Origin: Madurella fahalii | Taxonomy: Eukaryota > Ascomycota > Sordariomycetes > Sordariales | Length of the DNA stretch: 64,000 nt | Assembly: GCA_029876055.1 (NCBI GenBank) | Contig: CM056874.1 | Coordinates: 5,704,001 to 5,768,000 of the forward strand | Direction: 5' to 3' | Shown: positions 35,101-46,429 of the stretch, piece by piece | How the letters are laid out: each line of letters begins with the position of its first letter | How positions within the stretch are numbered: position 1 is the stretch's first letter | Notes under the pieces: model-generated | The model's input: the letters and a program-made list of their open reading frames with translations, nothing else | Told to the model about the DNA's origin: nothing | The model's database searches: none | Made by a program: the position numbers and the translations under genes

Positions 35101-38100
35101 AGGCTTACTGATCTCGGAAAGCGGTGGATGGAACGCATCCGACCGGATCATCCTCTTCGCTAGGACCGCCCAAGCCGCGTCGGGCGCCCAACGGCACACA
35201 CTAGACAGGCAGCGGATGTAGTACAAAGCCAGACTGAGGTCATCGTCCTCAGTGAAGTGTATCAAGGCTGATTGGGGCTCCGGACGACGTCTTAGAAATG
35301 GTAGTTCTGCGAATTTCGTGATAAAAATAGCGAAGAGTCTGAGAGCCGTGGATTAGCACAGGGTATAAATGTGACGGCCTTGATTACTCACTTGTCTATC
35401 GTGTTAAGATTATTGAGCCAAGTTTTGGTTGTCATGAATAGCTGCGTTCTTTCGTCGGCAAGGGCATCCAGCATCAAGAACAAGGGCCTAGTCAACATGA
35501 TTTCGTAATGATCCATCCCTGCCAGACGAGGGGACGCCTTGACATCACCATTAGCGGCCTTCGCCCCCCGACGCTCTGTGCCGGAAGGATTGTCCTGCAA
35601 GCTATGTGACCATAGCACACAGAAACTTCGACCGGAATCTGCGGGACGTTGGGCAAAGGTGCCGGTCGTATCATGCACAAGCATTAGGGAGCAGATGGCG
35701 GCTTCGATATCCCGATTTGTGGGTGTAAGAGCGCTCTGGAGCAACCAGAGGCTGCGAACCGTCTCTACGTGATATTTTGGCTCGGATGCCGAGAGGAAGG
35801 CCCAGGCGTGGCGCACTAGGGGGATGACAAGATTCGAAAGATCAGAAATCGTTAACCTGTTGGCCGAGTAGAGATGTGTTGAGAGAGAGAGTATCGGTGA
35901 GTATGTTGTGAAAGGTATCGGAGCGCCGGAGGAGAGGCATTCATGAAGTGCGGTAAGCAGCCTGCTTGTATCAAGCAAGGGTGTTTCCGGGGTTTTGGAT
36001 AGGAGGCGAATAAGAACCTGACTCTTGATAGCCATTTCTGTACCTGACTGTTCCTGACTTAGGGAGTCGCAATTGAGATTGCACGCCTTTTGCAAGAGAA
36101 GTTCGGCCAGGTTCTGCGGTGCAAACGGGGGCGAGACTGCATCTAGGTTGCCTTGATCGGTGACGTAAAACGTCCTGATCTTCTTAAGCAGCTCTAGGTT
36201 TGGTGAGGCCGCCAAGATCTTAGATTCGATGACGGGGGCTGATTTATTTGTCGGGGCTGATAGAAATGCTCGTTCCGGCACGAGCTCGAGCAGGTTGACG
36301 GCGATGCTCAGCGCCGCCTCCAACAAGGACACATCTAGCGAAGCTGAGACGTCTCCGGACTTGGCACTCTCGTTCGCCCCTTGCACCATACACAAGATGG
36401 ACAGCACTGTAAGAGGAGCGTGGATGGTGATCATTTCCTCCTCCCTGACGTTGAAGTGCGCTAGGATGAACTTGACCAGGTCAAGTTTTCCGCTTCGCTC
36501 TGCAACAGGGAGATCGCCGGGACTGATGGCCTGAGCCATGAGCGCCAGCATTTCACTGTAGATCAGCCCGCTCTCAACACCATCGAAAAACACACTGGCA
36601 CTCCGCAAAATCTCGGTGAAGTCGGCTTTGCTTGCGGCCTTGGACTTGAAGTCTCTCACGCTATCCACGATAGGGAGGAAAAGCTCGGGCACAACCAGGC
36701 CACCGACCTCCCACCTGTCCATCAATGACAGACAAATACGGTAAGGCCGAGCCCGTTCCGCCGGGTTGCTGTCGGTATCCAACTTGATCATGGCAAGCAG
36801 GGCTCGTGTCAGCGGCTGCAAACCGAACTCTGCAAAATAGCCCGTCCTTGAGGATAGGAAGCCGTGGCCGTGGGTCGTTGTGGATGTAGGAGAGTCTAAA
36901 CCACCCTCGTGCTCAGCAGCCGCCGGCGGCTCGGGCCCAAGCAGCCAGGTCCACAATCGCCTGTTAAGGCTCATGTCTCGCCGTACTGTGACCCCAACGG
37001 CTGCTCTCAGCAGAAGCTCCAGATCACCAGCCTTGGCTCTCCGCTGTAAAACATCAGAATGTAGCGGAAGATGCGTGACTAACAGGTCCAAAAAGCCACG
37101 CTGGATGAGAAGCTGTTCGTCGGTAAGACCAGCAGCGAAGCAACGTAATAGCAACCCAGGTTCTGGGGAAGTGACCAACCGAGAGAGCTTCGCAGACGTC
37201 TCTTCATCCACACCATTTCGCGCATCAGAGCCGCTGACTGATTCGGGCTGCAACGTATGACCCAGCTCAGGCAGACAACGCAAAAGGTAGGCCAGGGCGC
37301 CTGTTCTCCGGCTATGGCCGGTTATGGAGGCTAAAAAGAAACACTGCCAGAAGAAGTCGTCACCCGATGAATGGGCGCTGGTGATGTCCTGGCATCCAGG
37401 GGGGCGAACTGCGGCCTTGAAACGCTCCATGAGCTTGAGGGTGCGCTCAAAGTCCTCGCTGGTCTCCTCCTCAAGTCCGGGCAAGAGGGCAAGCACGACG
37501 GATTTCAGTGCCGGCCGCAAGGACCGCCGATCGAGGTCCAAAAAGTAGCGCTCGAGGAGGTCGAGGAAAGGGGCGCGAACCGAGAGCGAGGCGAAGGATA
37601 GCACCGCGGCGAGGCCGGGGAAATATAAGGGCAGGTCCCTCGACAAGCCATCTTTCCCAATAACGGAGAAGACATAACTGTATACTTCAAGAGTTTTTTG
37701 GTGGACGCCTGACGGGAGCGAGGGGTTGAGACATTGCGACAATCGCTTTGCGACGGTTGCTTTGGCGGGGATGACCGAGATGGATGACGGGCGAGCCTGG
37801 AGAGCCTATTGTCGCAGAGAGAAGTCGAGAAGTCAGAACAATACCAAGCAAACATAGACGGACTGCAGGGCTCGCACCTTCAGTAGGCGGTTGAGAAACG
37901 AGATGTAGTCGGCCCATTCCTGCAGCGCCGTGTCGAAGAGCGACAAGGCCCTCTCGACGCCGGTCGCATACTTCCTGTAGTTTTTGTCTTTTGGCGGCGC
38001 ATCCTCTGATGACGGTAGCCAACACCAGCCGGAGCGTTAGGGCAGTTATCCAACACCAGAATCCACAAATTGAACCAGCATACCGCTTCCCAGTTGGTTC

Positions 38101-38177
38101 CTCCACTGCCGCGGCACGGGCGACTCGCGGCCAGAGCTCTCAGGCGAAGCGGAACGGCGGCCGGGCTCAAGCGCCAT
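32188..38177 (-). CDS. DOP1: DOP1/Dopey family trafficking protein
   Basis: Five exons (38084-38177, 37878-38005, 35392-37805, 33598-35338, 32188-33537) encode 1908 residues. Introns are 78, 72, 53 and 60 nt and all GT-AG. Dopey proteins are large HEAT/TPR-like cytosolic proteins that act with the Mon2 Arf-GEF-like protein and the flippase Neo1 in endosome-Golgi traffic. In Aspergillus DopA affects development. The N-terminal Dopey domain is clear: KDKNYRKYATGVERALSLFD, LQEWADYISFLNRLLKAL, KRLSQCLNPSLPSGVHQKTL, EVYSYVF. The rest is mostly helical, as in the family, with a conserved C-terminal region (RLLTAIFTTRP and onward). The length is close to the approximately 1850 residues of Aspergillus DopA. 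The start at 38177 gives MALEPGRRSASPESSGRES, the usual Ser-rich start before the domain. It shares a 497-bp divergent promoter with MON1, another endosomal gene. Confidence 0.93.
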
Positions 38178-38674
38178 GGCAAATGAGGAGTTGTCCCGGT
38201 ATGCTGTTGTCGTCCCAGTGCATTGCCGAGTCGGATTCCGGCCGGCTAGACGTCCGCGGAAGGTTAGATGCCGGAGAAAGCTCCGTGGACAGGTTGTATG
38301 GCGAGTTCAAAGCTACGTTGTTCAATTGCACCGCAGCTCCAGGCACAAGGCCCCTCTCCCACCAGTTGGGAATGCAGCGCACTCGCATTACGTTAGCGCC
38401 TGTGATTGGACCCTGTGCCCTAGCTCAGCCCCTGCCTGCAGCTGATCGGCAAGGCTGAGACCGCTATCTTATCGCCTGGGTTGGGTCCGTTGGCGCTCCA
38501 CTGTCGTCATCTCAACTCGTCTGCCACTGTCGCCCGGCTGCCCTGTCACTCTCTTTCCCCCAAGTGATGTTCAAGATGGAGTGCTGCCTCGCCAGAAGGC
38601 CAGGGTAAACCTTTGATTTCTTTGAACCTGCACGCAAACAATGCGTGAGCAGAGAACAAGACCGTGCGTCTACA
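38178..38674. promoter_or_regulatory. Divergent DOP1/MON1 promoter region
   Basis: 497 bp between the start codons at 38177 and 38675. It holds a MON1 upstream ATG at 38641 and a possible alternative first exon with ATG at 38576 and donor GTAAAC at 38605. Confidence 0.5.
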
Positions 38675-38697
38675 ATGGCTCGGGAACCGGAAGCTGA
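38641..38697 (+). promoter_or_regulatory. Upstream ORF overlapping the MON1 start
   Basis: ATG at 38641 has A at -3. It opens an 18-codon frame ending at TGA 38695-38697, out of frame with MON1 and overlapping its ATG at 38675. If the mRNA keeps this region, ribosomes starting here would bypass the MON1 start. An intron at 38605-38652 would remove the upstream ATG. Confidence 0.45.
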
Positions 38698-40612
38698 AAG
38701 CAGCAATGGCCCGTCTCGATCGTCGTCGCCGTCGCCTGCACCTCCACCTCTCCCGCCCCGTCGAAAGCCATCCGCCGAGGGGCCCATTCAGGTGTCGTCT
38801 GCCCAGTCCAAGCCCACAACAGCCATTTCGCCCATAGACATATCGACGCTGTCATTCCCCGACGGCTCACGAGGCACCTTTCCCACGAACGCGACGAGGG
38901 CTGTCTCAACACCGCTTGCCAGCGGATATGTGACACCGAGTCGAGATGGCACGGCTGGCGGTGATCTCGCCGACGCTATGAGCGTCATGAGTTTTGCTCC
39001 GACGCTGCGTCCCCACGGTGACCTCGCGAGCCTCGTTGCGGGAGAACTCAACAGGAAAAGCCGCGCATGGAACCTTCTTAGGTCGCAGTCCGAAGCCGTC
39101 CAGCCCTTCGAGAGCATCGAGCTCGGCGCCCCTGGCGACCTCGCTGGCTTTCAGAGCGAGTTTGATGATATTCCGGACGATACAGCCGACGACGTCAGGT
39201 TGGCTGCTTGGAAATCCAAGATGAAGCACTACATGATCCTGTCGTCTGCCGGGAAACCCATCTACAGCCGCCACGGCGATCTGAGTCTCATCAACTCGTA
39301 CATGGGCGTGGTGCAGACCATCATCTCGTTCTATGAAGGCGCCAAGAACCCGCTACTGGGCTTTAGCGCCGGCAGCGCACGTTTCGTCATTGCTATCGAG
39401 GGTCCCCTCTACTTTGTAGCCATCAGCAAGCTAGGCGAAAGCGATGCCCAGCTCAGGAGTCAGCTCGAGGCCTTGTATATGCAGATATTGTCCACCTTGA
39501 CTCTCCCTACGCTCAAGAACATATTCGTACACCGCCCTTCCACCGATCTCAGAAAGCCCTTAGAGGGTACCGAGTCGCTCCTCTCGTCACTCGCCGACAG
39601 CTTCACCAGGGGCTCTCCGTCAACGCTCCTCGGCGCACTCGAATGCCTCAGGTTAAGGAAATCGCAGCGCCACTCAATAAACAATATTTTCCTCAAGAAC
39701 CGCAGCGAGAAGCTGCTCTATGGGCTCATCGTAGCGGGCGGAAAGCTGGTCAGCGTCATCCGGCCACGTAAACACTCCCTCCACCCCAGCGACCTCCAGC
39801 TCATCTTCAACATGCTTTTCGAGTCGGGCGGCATCAAATCGGGCGGCGGCGAGAGCTGGATTCCGCTCTGTCTCCCGGCCTTCAACAACAGGGGCTATCT
39901 ATATATGTATGTGAGCTTCTTCGATGACAAGCAAGATGGGAGCTTTCCCCTGGGGTCAGTCCAACAACAGCCTCCCATGTCACCCGACAACGGTGGCGGC
40001 GTCGGCGGCGACGATAACACCGGATACAGCAGCCACAACGAGGACGAGATTGCCATCATCCTCATATCGCCCGACAAAGAATCCTTCTACGACCTCAAGG
40101 AGATGCGCGACAAACTTGCCGCCCAACTGACCAAAACCGGCAGCCTCTCCCTCATCCGCAGCGCCGTCTGTCAAGGGCGTCCCAAAATTCAATCCATCGC
40201 CCCGGGAGCCCAGCTAAGCCACTTCCTCTACAAGTCCCGCGCAAACGTGCAATTTTGCATGTCGTCCCTTGAGCCCGCCTTCTCCAGCCCATCACCATCC
40301 CCGTCCCCGTCTCAAGAACACAGCCATGTTACAGCAGCGTCGCCAGAGAAAATGGTTGCCCGCCGCAGACTAATGAGCGTCTACCACGAACTACACGCCT
40401 CCATGCACGCGAAGCACTCTCACCTAAAGGTCCTCCACGCCGTGGGCGACGACGCGGCCAGCCTAGCGTGGATTACACCAGTCTTTGAGTTCTACTGTGT
40501 CGCCGGCCCGAATGTCTCGCGCGCGGCCATGACGCAGGGGGCGAATCGGGTGATTCAGTGGGCTAAGAGGGAGGAAGAACGGTTGTTTATCATCGGCGGG
40601 GGTGTGTTCTAA
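38675..40612 (+). CDS. MON1: Vacuolar fusion protein MON1 (Rab7 GEF subunit)
   Basis: A single exon encodes 645 residues from ATG 38675. Mon1 forms with Ccz1 the exchange factor for Ypt7/Rab7, needed for late endosome-vacuole and autophagosome-vacuole fusion. The first roughly 180 residues are disordered (Ser/Pro-rich, RKPSAEGP). The longin-type core starts with KMKHYMILSSAGKPIYSRHG, the classical Mon1 signature, followed by VVQTIISFYEG, LYFVAISKLGE and LRSQLEALYMQIL. Later come LLYGLIVAGGKLVSVIRPRKHSLHP and WIPLCLPAFNNRGYLY, and the C-terminal domain ends in NVSRAAMTQGANRVIQW. A Ser/Pro stretch near residue 555 and a Gly/Asp linker near 440 are insertions between domains. An alternative start at 38576, joined through a 48-nt intron to 38653 in frame, would add about 33 residues' worth of upstream coding, of which 17 residues lie before the present Met. 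An AATAAA stands at 40735-40740. Confidence 0.95.
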   Translation: MAREPEAESSNGPSRSSSPSPAPPPLPPRRKPSAEGPIQVSSAQSKPTTAISPIDISTLSFPDGSRGTFPTNATRAVSTPLASGYVTPSRDGTAGGDLADAMSVMSFAPTLRPHGDLASLVAGELNRKSRAWNLLRSQSEAVQPFESIELGAPGDLAGFQSEFDDIPDDTADDVRLAAWKSKMKHYMILSSAGKPIYSRHGDLSLINSYMGVVQTIISFYEGAKNPLLGFSAGSARFVIAIEGPLYFVAISKLGESDAQLRSQLEALYMQILSTLTLPTLKNIFVHRPSTDLRKPLEGTESLLSSLADSFTRGSPSTLLGALECLRLRKSQRHSINNIFLKNRSEKLLYGLIVAGGKLVSVIRPRKHSLHPSDLQLIFNMLFESGGIKSGGGESWIPLCLPAFNNRGYLYMYVSFFDDKQDGSFPLGSVQQQPPMSPDNGGGVGGDDNTGYSSHNEDEIAIILISPDKESFYDLKEMRDKLAAQLTKTGSLSLIRSAVCQGRPKIQSIAPGAQLSHFLYKSRANVQFCMSSLEPAFSSPSPSPSPSQEHSHVTAASPEKMVARRRLMSVYHELHASMHAKHSHLKVLHAVGDDAASLAWITPVFEFYCVAGPNVSRAAMTQGANRVIQWAKREEERLFIIGGGVF

Positions 40613-42571
40613 TGTGCGGTGATGGTGGGACGGGATATGACATGAATGATGAAGGAAGTGAATAAGCATGGCGACTAATTCGGATCTGTGGTTTGAGTAT
40701 AAGCCGAGTATATCTCCAATGGAAGATAAATGTCAATAAATAAGGGGAGCCAACGGATTAGAAGACGCAGTCCTAACTGGTCCGTTATTCCTGAGTACCT
40801 AGGTCGGGGCTTGGGAACGTACGTCTGACGTCAGGTGTTTCGTGATGTTCCAAGCAGATATCTAATAGAAGAAGTAACGGTACACCAGGCGTGCATAGTA
40901 ACGGGGGTAGAACTACGAGGTTTTATGGACTGGCGGAAGTGGCAACACAACATCCAAACTGTGTGTCGGAAGTTCCTCACCTTCCATCGTAACCTTAGCC
41001 GCATCACCACATACTTGGTATCAACTTAAGAGGGTGTAACATGACATTATCACTGTCGCTATCGTCATCACCATCTTCGTCTTGCTCTTCGCCTCGGTGG
41101 TCCTCGTTCGAGGCTGGGGTTAGGGTTTCATGTAGGTAGGTAGATGGGGCTACGTCTTGAAACACGTTGCTACAGCTCACAGTCGGTTAGTTTGACCTAG
41201 TGTGTACAGATCATCCCGAGACGGAATATCAATAAAAGTAATTATGCACTTTTTTGGTAGGCCACCCATTCCGCAGAACGACAACCGAGCTCTTGAGACC
41301 TCGCAATCCAATCCGTTTGATAGGCATCAGAAGAGTGGGCCCACTGTGGGTGCCGTTTCTCGGGTATTTAAGAATCGGGTGGTGATACGGACCGTCAAGC
41401 CCCTTGAGGCTTGTTCCGGCACGGGGTATCCAAGACATAGCCCGATTCTAACATGGGATAATCGAACCCTACAAAGAAACCCGGGATCTGGCATATCTGG
41501 CCTTTCAATCTTGCATGAAGCTCCTTCGGGGGTCTCGGGACGCAATTGGATGTGCTGACCCGTTCAGACTCCTGCAAGCGGACCTTAGGGGAAAGTAAAC
41601 GTCGTGAAGCGCTCACATACGGGAGGATGCATAACACATAGCAGGAAGTTCTCCGCCTGGGTGAGGTTTGAACAACTATTGGTTTTCTGGGAGAGGGTCT
41701 CTTAATCTCGATTTATAAAGCTTCAACGGGGATCAAGCGGCAGGCAGCCGCTCGATGTTTATGGGGGCTGGGGTCTGGTTAATGTGGGGTGCTTGGCGCA
41801 GAGTCCCTGTAACGCTCCAATGCGTCCCTGTATTGTACGTGGGATACGATACGAAGGCCAGATCAGATCAACGGTCCTGACAAAGACGGCGCAGAAAACA
41901 CTGACAACAAAGCGGCGTCTCCAAAAATACTCGGCAAATGGGGTTTCTCGCTACAGTTGAACAGTACCGCCTTGCCTCTCCGCGCAGTTTGCCACAATGG
42001 AGAGGCAGGATAAGCATGAGTAAGGATCTGTATCCGTGAATCCGTACTGTGTAATCCGTACGAGGGGGATCGGTCAGAAGATGGACCGCCTCCCACAGCC
42101 TGGTTACCCCACCCTCTCCCATGCAGCAAGCGTTGGTTGGTGGCCAAGGCTGGCCTAGAAGCTGAGCTACGGAAAAGACACCTGTTCTCTCGCGGCTGAA
42201 GGCGGGATCCCGCTCAACGGTAGACAGCTTTCTGAGATACAAGTAGCCACCTCTCCATCCGCACGCCTCTTGGGGCCTTCCCGTTTACACTCGCAACTTC
42301 ATTTCCAACAAAGGGACCTGTCCGCATACCTGACAGGTATCGCTTGGAATTCAATTTCTTCAATTCTTCTTCCTCAATTCCTCCTCCCTGTCCTTTTCTG
42401 CCTTTAAATAGCCCAGGAGTAAGTTGCCCCCGTCGTGCCACCGTTGCAGGACCCGTCCCCCCTTCGACTCTTTATTCCCGAACACAGACGTGTCTCGTGC
42501 ATCCCAATCGTAGTCAATCCCGTCGTCAGCGGCAGTCAACTCACCCATTTCCAGAAATCAGGGGAATCAAG
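40613..42571. other. Intergenic; MON1 3' region and PDI1 promoter
   Basis: About 2 kb, no gene supported. It contains a probable MON1 polyadenylation signal (40735-40740), a telobox-like TTAGGGTTT at 41120-41128 and a TTTAAATAG near 42403, about 170 bp before the PDI1 ATG. Frames at 41202-41640 overlap on both strands and match nothing. Confidence 0.45.
40735..40740 (+). terminator. AATAAA polyadenylation-like signal after MON1
   Basis: AATAAA 123 nt after the MON1 stop codon, in an AT-rich stretch. This is motif evidence only; fungal poly(A) signals are loosely defined. Confidence 0.35.
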
Positions 42572-44225
42572 ATGCACAAGGCCCAGAAGTTCGCTCTCGG
42601 CCTGCTCGCCGCGGCGGCAGTTGCCACAGCCTCAGATGTCGTCCAATTGAAGAAGGACACCTTCGACGACTTCGTCAAGGCCAACGACCTCGTCCTTGCT
42701 GAGTGTAAGCAACTACCCCGTCGGACCCGCGCTAAAAGCCTGTTTACTGACAAAACGTCCAATAGTCTTCGCTCCCTGGTGCGGCCACTGCAAGGCCCTC
42801 GCCCCCGAGTACGAGGAGGCGGCAACATCACTGAAGGAGAAGAACATCAAGCTCGTCAAGGTCGACTGCACAGAGGAGACCGACCTCTGCCAACAACACG
42901 GCGTTGAGGGTTACCCTACCCTCAAGGTCTTCCGTGGCTTGGACAATGTTGCTCCCTACAAGGGCCAGCGCAAGGCCGCTGCGTAAGTTTGGCCCCCCAG
43001 CTATCCGCTGCAGAACCATTTCTGACCAGCCCGCAGCATCACTTCCTACATGGTCAAGCAGTCCCTGCCAGCCGTGTCCGAGGTCACCAAGGACACCCTG
43101 GAGGAGTTCAAGAAGGCGGACAAGGTCGTCCTTGTGGCCTACCTTGACGCCTCGGACAAGGCCTCGAGCGAGGTCTTGACCAAGGTTGCCGAGAAGCTCC
43201 GGGACAACTACCCCTTCGGTTCCAGCACCGACGCTGCCCTTGCCGAGGCCGAGGGTGTCAAGGTTCCCGCCCTTGTCCTCTACAAGGACTTTGATGAGGG
43301 CAAGGCTGTCTTCAGCGAGAAGTTCGACGTCGAGGCGATTGAGAAGTTCGCCAAGACGGCCGCCACTCCTCTCATTGGTGAGGTTGGCCCCGAGACCTAC
43401 TCCGACTACATGGCGGCTGGTCTCCCCCTTGCCTACATCTTCGCCGAGACGGCCGAGGAGCGCAAGGAGCTCAGCGACAAGCTCAAGCCTGTCGCCGAGG
43501 CCCACCGCGGCGTCGTCAACTTCGGTACCATTGACGCCAAGGCTTTCGGTGCCCACGCCGGCAACCTCAACCTCAAGACGGACAAGTTCCCCGCCTTTGC
43601 CATCCAGCAGGTTGAGAAGAACCAGAAGTTCCCCTACGACCAGGACAAGGAGATCACCTTCGAGGCCATCAAGGCTTTCGTTGATGACTTCGTCGCCGGC
43701 AAGATTGAGCCCAGCATCAAGTCTGAGCCCATCCCCGAGAAGCAGGAAGGCCCCGTCACCGTCGTGGTTGCCAAGAACTACAATGACATCGTCCTGGACG
43801 ACACCAAGGATGTCCTGATTGAGTTCTACGCCCCGTGGTGCGGTCACTGCAAGGCTCTCGCTCCCAAGTACGAGGAGCTCGGTTCCCTGTATGCCAAGAG
43901 CGAGTACAAGGACAAGGTCGTCATCGCCAAGGTTGACGCTACTGCCAACGACGTCCCGGATGACATCCAGGGCTTCCCCACCATCAAGCTGTACCCTGCC
44001 GGCGCCAAGGACAAGCCTGTCTCGTACTCTGGCTCGCGCACTGTCGAGGACCTGATCAACTTCATCGCTGAGAACGGCAAGTACAAGGCCTCCGTCTCCG
44101 AGGATGCCGAGGAGACCAGCTCTGCTGCCGAGTCCGCTACCGAGTCCGCTACCGAGTCCGCTACTGAGTCTGCCACCTCGACGGCCACCGAGGCCGCCAA
44201 GGAGTCCACCCACGACGAGCTCTAA
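42572..44225 (+). CDS. PDI1: Protein disulfide isomerase (ER)
   Basis: Three exons (42572-42704, 42766-42982, 43037-44225; introns 61 and 54 nt) encode 512 residues. PDI forms and rearranges disulfides in secretory proteins in the ER lumen. A signal peptide (residues 1-20, FALGLLAAAAVATA) is followed by thioredoxin domain a with FFAPWCGHCKAL (active Cys50/Cys53). Domains b and b' follow, then domain a' with FYAPWCGHCKAL (Cys385/Cys388), an acidic tail and the retention signal HDEL (509-512). The a-b-b'-a' order and length are normal for fungal PDI. The tail contains a 12-bp DNA repeat giving ESAT repeats. Codon use is strongly biased to C/G endings, as in highly expressed genes, and this keeps a 461-codon antisense frame open by chance. 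Expected regulation is by the unfolded protein response; I did not find a definite UPRE. Confidence 0.97.
44136..44183. repeat. 12-bp tandem repeat in the PDI1 acidic tail
   Basis: GCCGAGTCC-type and (A)CCGAGTCCGCT units repeat about four times and encode consecutive ESAT blocks just before the HDEL signal. The region is variable among fungal PDIs. Confidence 0.75.
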
Positions 44226-45730
44226 AGGAGGGGGAGGCGTTTTGTACTTTAGAATGCTTTTTTTTTGGGTTTATTTCATTAGGGAATAAGGGCACATGGA
44301 ACTGAGTTTCCGACATTTCTGGGATTGGGCGTAACCAAAATACCTTTTGTGCATCAGTCTAATGAATTGAGGGACCGATTGAAGAATATCCGCAGAAAGT
44401 GTCTGTCATGGGGATTAAGTTGCCAGACCCCCAATTCCTTACCTAGCTGACTTCCTGGAACGCATAAACACCGACAAGTGCATCCCGGGTGTCACAAAGA
44501 TGCTCTCGAAGTAAGTGCCACTGTACATACGATTTATACAACGTCTACTTACAAGTTGATGGTAGTCTTGAAGAGAGTGCGCACTGGGATCCGATAGCAG
44601 AGAGACACCTATAATACCGCCTGACCGAGGGCACCATCGGATTCGGCCTCTTTCGGCAGGCGGCTGACGGCAGAGCTTGTCAACTGCTTTGACCAAGCCG
44701 CGGTACCATAAAAAGATGGATCGTCGTACTCGCTGGATACGACAAGGACGTGGATTATCTTATGGGAGTTCGATGCGGGTCTGCGTAGCCGCTTCCATTC
44801 TCGACAGATGTGTCGTTCCCGGCCATGAGCCCCTAACCGCCCCTGGGCTAAAGCACGCCCGCAACTTGGTTCGGGCCCAGGACATCGACATTAGGGAGCA
44901 CGAGCATGCGCCGACGAGGAGAGGACGACGGCCATGCGTCTGTTTTTTAAGGAGCTAGAGATGACGAACAGGTAGAGAAACAGAAGAGACGCCACCATGC
45001 TTGTCCGGGCTGTGATAGACCATGTGTATAAGAACGAGACTGCCGACTTGAAGGATGGTGCTAATGTGAAAGTAAGGGGGGGCCCTGGCATGGCTCACGG
45101 AGGAAGAAGAGGGAGAAGGAGCCTGGGAAAGGTGGGACGAAGATGAAGTTTACTCCCTCGACAATGAACTTAATTGGCTTCTTGAGGGATGTGCCACCAC
45201 GGCAGGTCAGGGCGGCGCAAAGGATATAAAATAGAATTTGTCCACATCACAGTCTAACCATATGAGTCCTGGTTCGAATGATGGAATGAGGAAACAGTAC
45301 GTTCTGCATCTTCTCTCTTCTTCCCTTTTCTTATCTTCCGTGACTAGAAAGGTGTCTTGCCACCCCCTTTCCGCTGCGCACAGAGTTCAAAGTGGTCAGT
45401 CTGTTGTAGCTATATCTGGTTAGACCCCAGGGGCCATAAATTCTGCCGCCCCTGTCCGCCTAAATTGTCCAATGCGGACCCCAATTGGCTTAGATGCCAC
45501 TTGAGCCAAGCAGTGGCATGCAACCCCATGTCAGGGACCGGGCGAGATCGAACTCCCTCCCGCGTAGTGCATGCCACAAACCCGCCAACCGGACCGCTGC
45601 TGCTGACCTCGGTCTTATTATTGCTGGCCCCCATTTCCTTCGCGCCTTAGTGAAATTTTCCGTTTTACTCTCTCGCCTTTACAAGTCCTCTTCGAATTCG
45701 TCACGGTCGGCAAGCAGCACAGCGACAAAC
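44226..45730. other. Intergenic, no gene seen
   Basis: About 1.5 kb between PDI1 and the small mitochondrial protein gene, with short frames only. A GGTTCGAA string at 45271-45278 recalls a tRNA T-loop, but no matching stems or acceptor arm surround it. Confidence 0.45.
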
Positions 45731-46429
45731 ATGGCCTCGAGAATGCTATCGTACGGAGCTCGCGCGCTCAGGACCGGTGCGGCTCCGGTTCGCACTTTCA
45801 CCACCTCGGCGGCCCGTCTGGATGCGGTCGCTGCCGGGGCGGCGCCGCTTCCCGCCAGAAGGCCCGTTGGTGCACTGAGGGGAGGGTACGTTTCCTCACT
45901 CGATACTCGATGACATGGGCTGGCAGAGATCCAAGTGCTGACTTGTGGGAACAATAAACAGGCTCTTTGGCTTCTTCCTCGGCAGTTCTCTCGCTGGCGG
46001 CGCCGTCTACTACTATGCGATTCAAGAGTACAAGGCCTCGAACGAGCTGCTGACTGAGGACATTTACGTGCGTGTTTGCATTTAGCTGCGCATTCTACCT
46101 TCTTTTGCCTTGCCCGACTGCCGTACCTTGCATCGTTTACCTGTTTGCATTGGGGGAAAGACAAAAAGAGGGGGATAGACTGGCTGCGTTCTCAGCGTAA
46201 TTATTCATTGCCCACCATCTATATCCCCGCTTCGGCCCGCGCGCCCAAGCAATACGCTTTGCTGGGTTGGGAGGGCTCATGACACCCACTCGAACGGTCA
46301 GATGCCTTTGAGGACTGTTAAGCTGACGATGTTGGGCTACAGGCTTTACAAAATGCGGTCGAACGGTTGAGCAAGTATGTTGGTACGTTAGAGGAGAAGA
46401 TGGAGGCGCTGGAGAGGAAGAAGAAATGA
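45731..46429 (+). CDS. Small mitochondrial single-pass membrane protein, function unknown
   Basis: Three exons (45731-45885, 45962-46067, 46343-46429) encode 115 residues. The first roughly 40 residues are rich in Arg, Ala and Ser without acids (MASRMLSYGARALRTGAAP, RTFTTSAARLD), a typical mitochondrial targeting sequence with a likely cleavage near residue 30. One membrane segment follows (LFGFFLGSSLAGGAVYYYAI). The C-terminus NELLTEDIYALQNAVERLSKYVGTLEEKMEALERKKK looks like a coiled coil. This layout resembles small fungal-specific proteins of the inner membrane, but I cannot assign a complex. The second intron is 275 nt, well above the usual size here, and could hold an alternative exon. 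The donor GTACGT and the acceptor at 45961 restore the Gly-Gly-Leu junction before the membrane helix. Confidence 0.75.

Noticed and set aside
42828..44213. 461-codon open frame antisense to PDI1
   Set aside because: It mirrors PDI1 codons. Strong C/G third-position bias removes stop codons from the opposite strand, and the product is a low-complexity Leu/Gly/Val/Asp sequence without a domain.
45241..45300. GGTTCGAA string suggesting a tRNA T-loop
   Set aside because: The flanking bases do not form a T-stem, and no D-arm, anticodon arm or acceptor stem is found.
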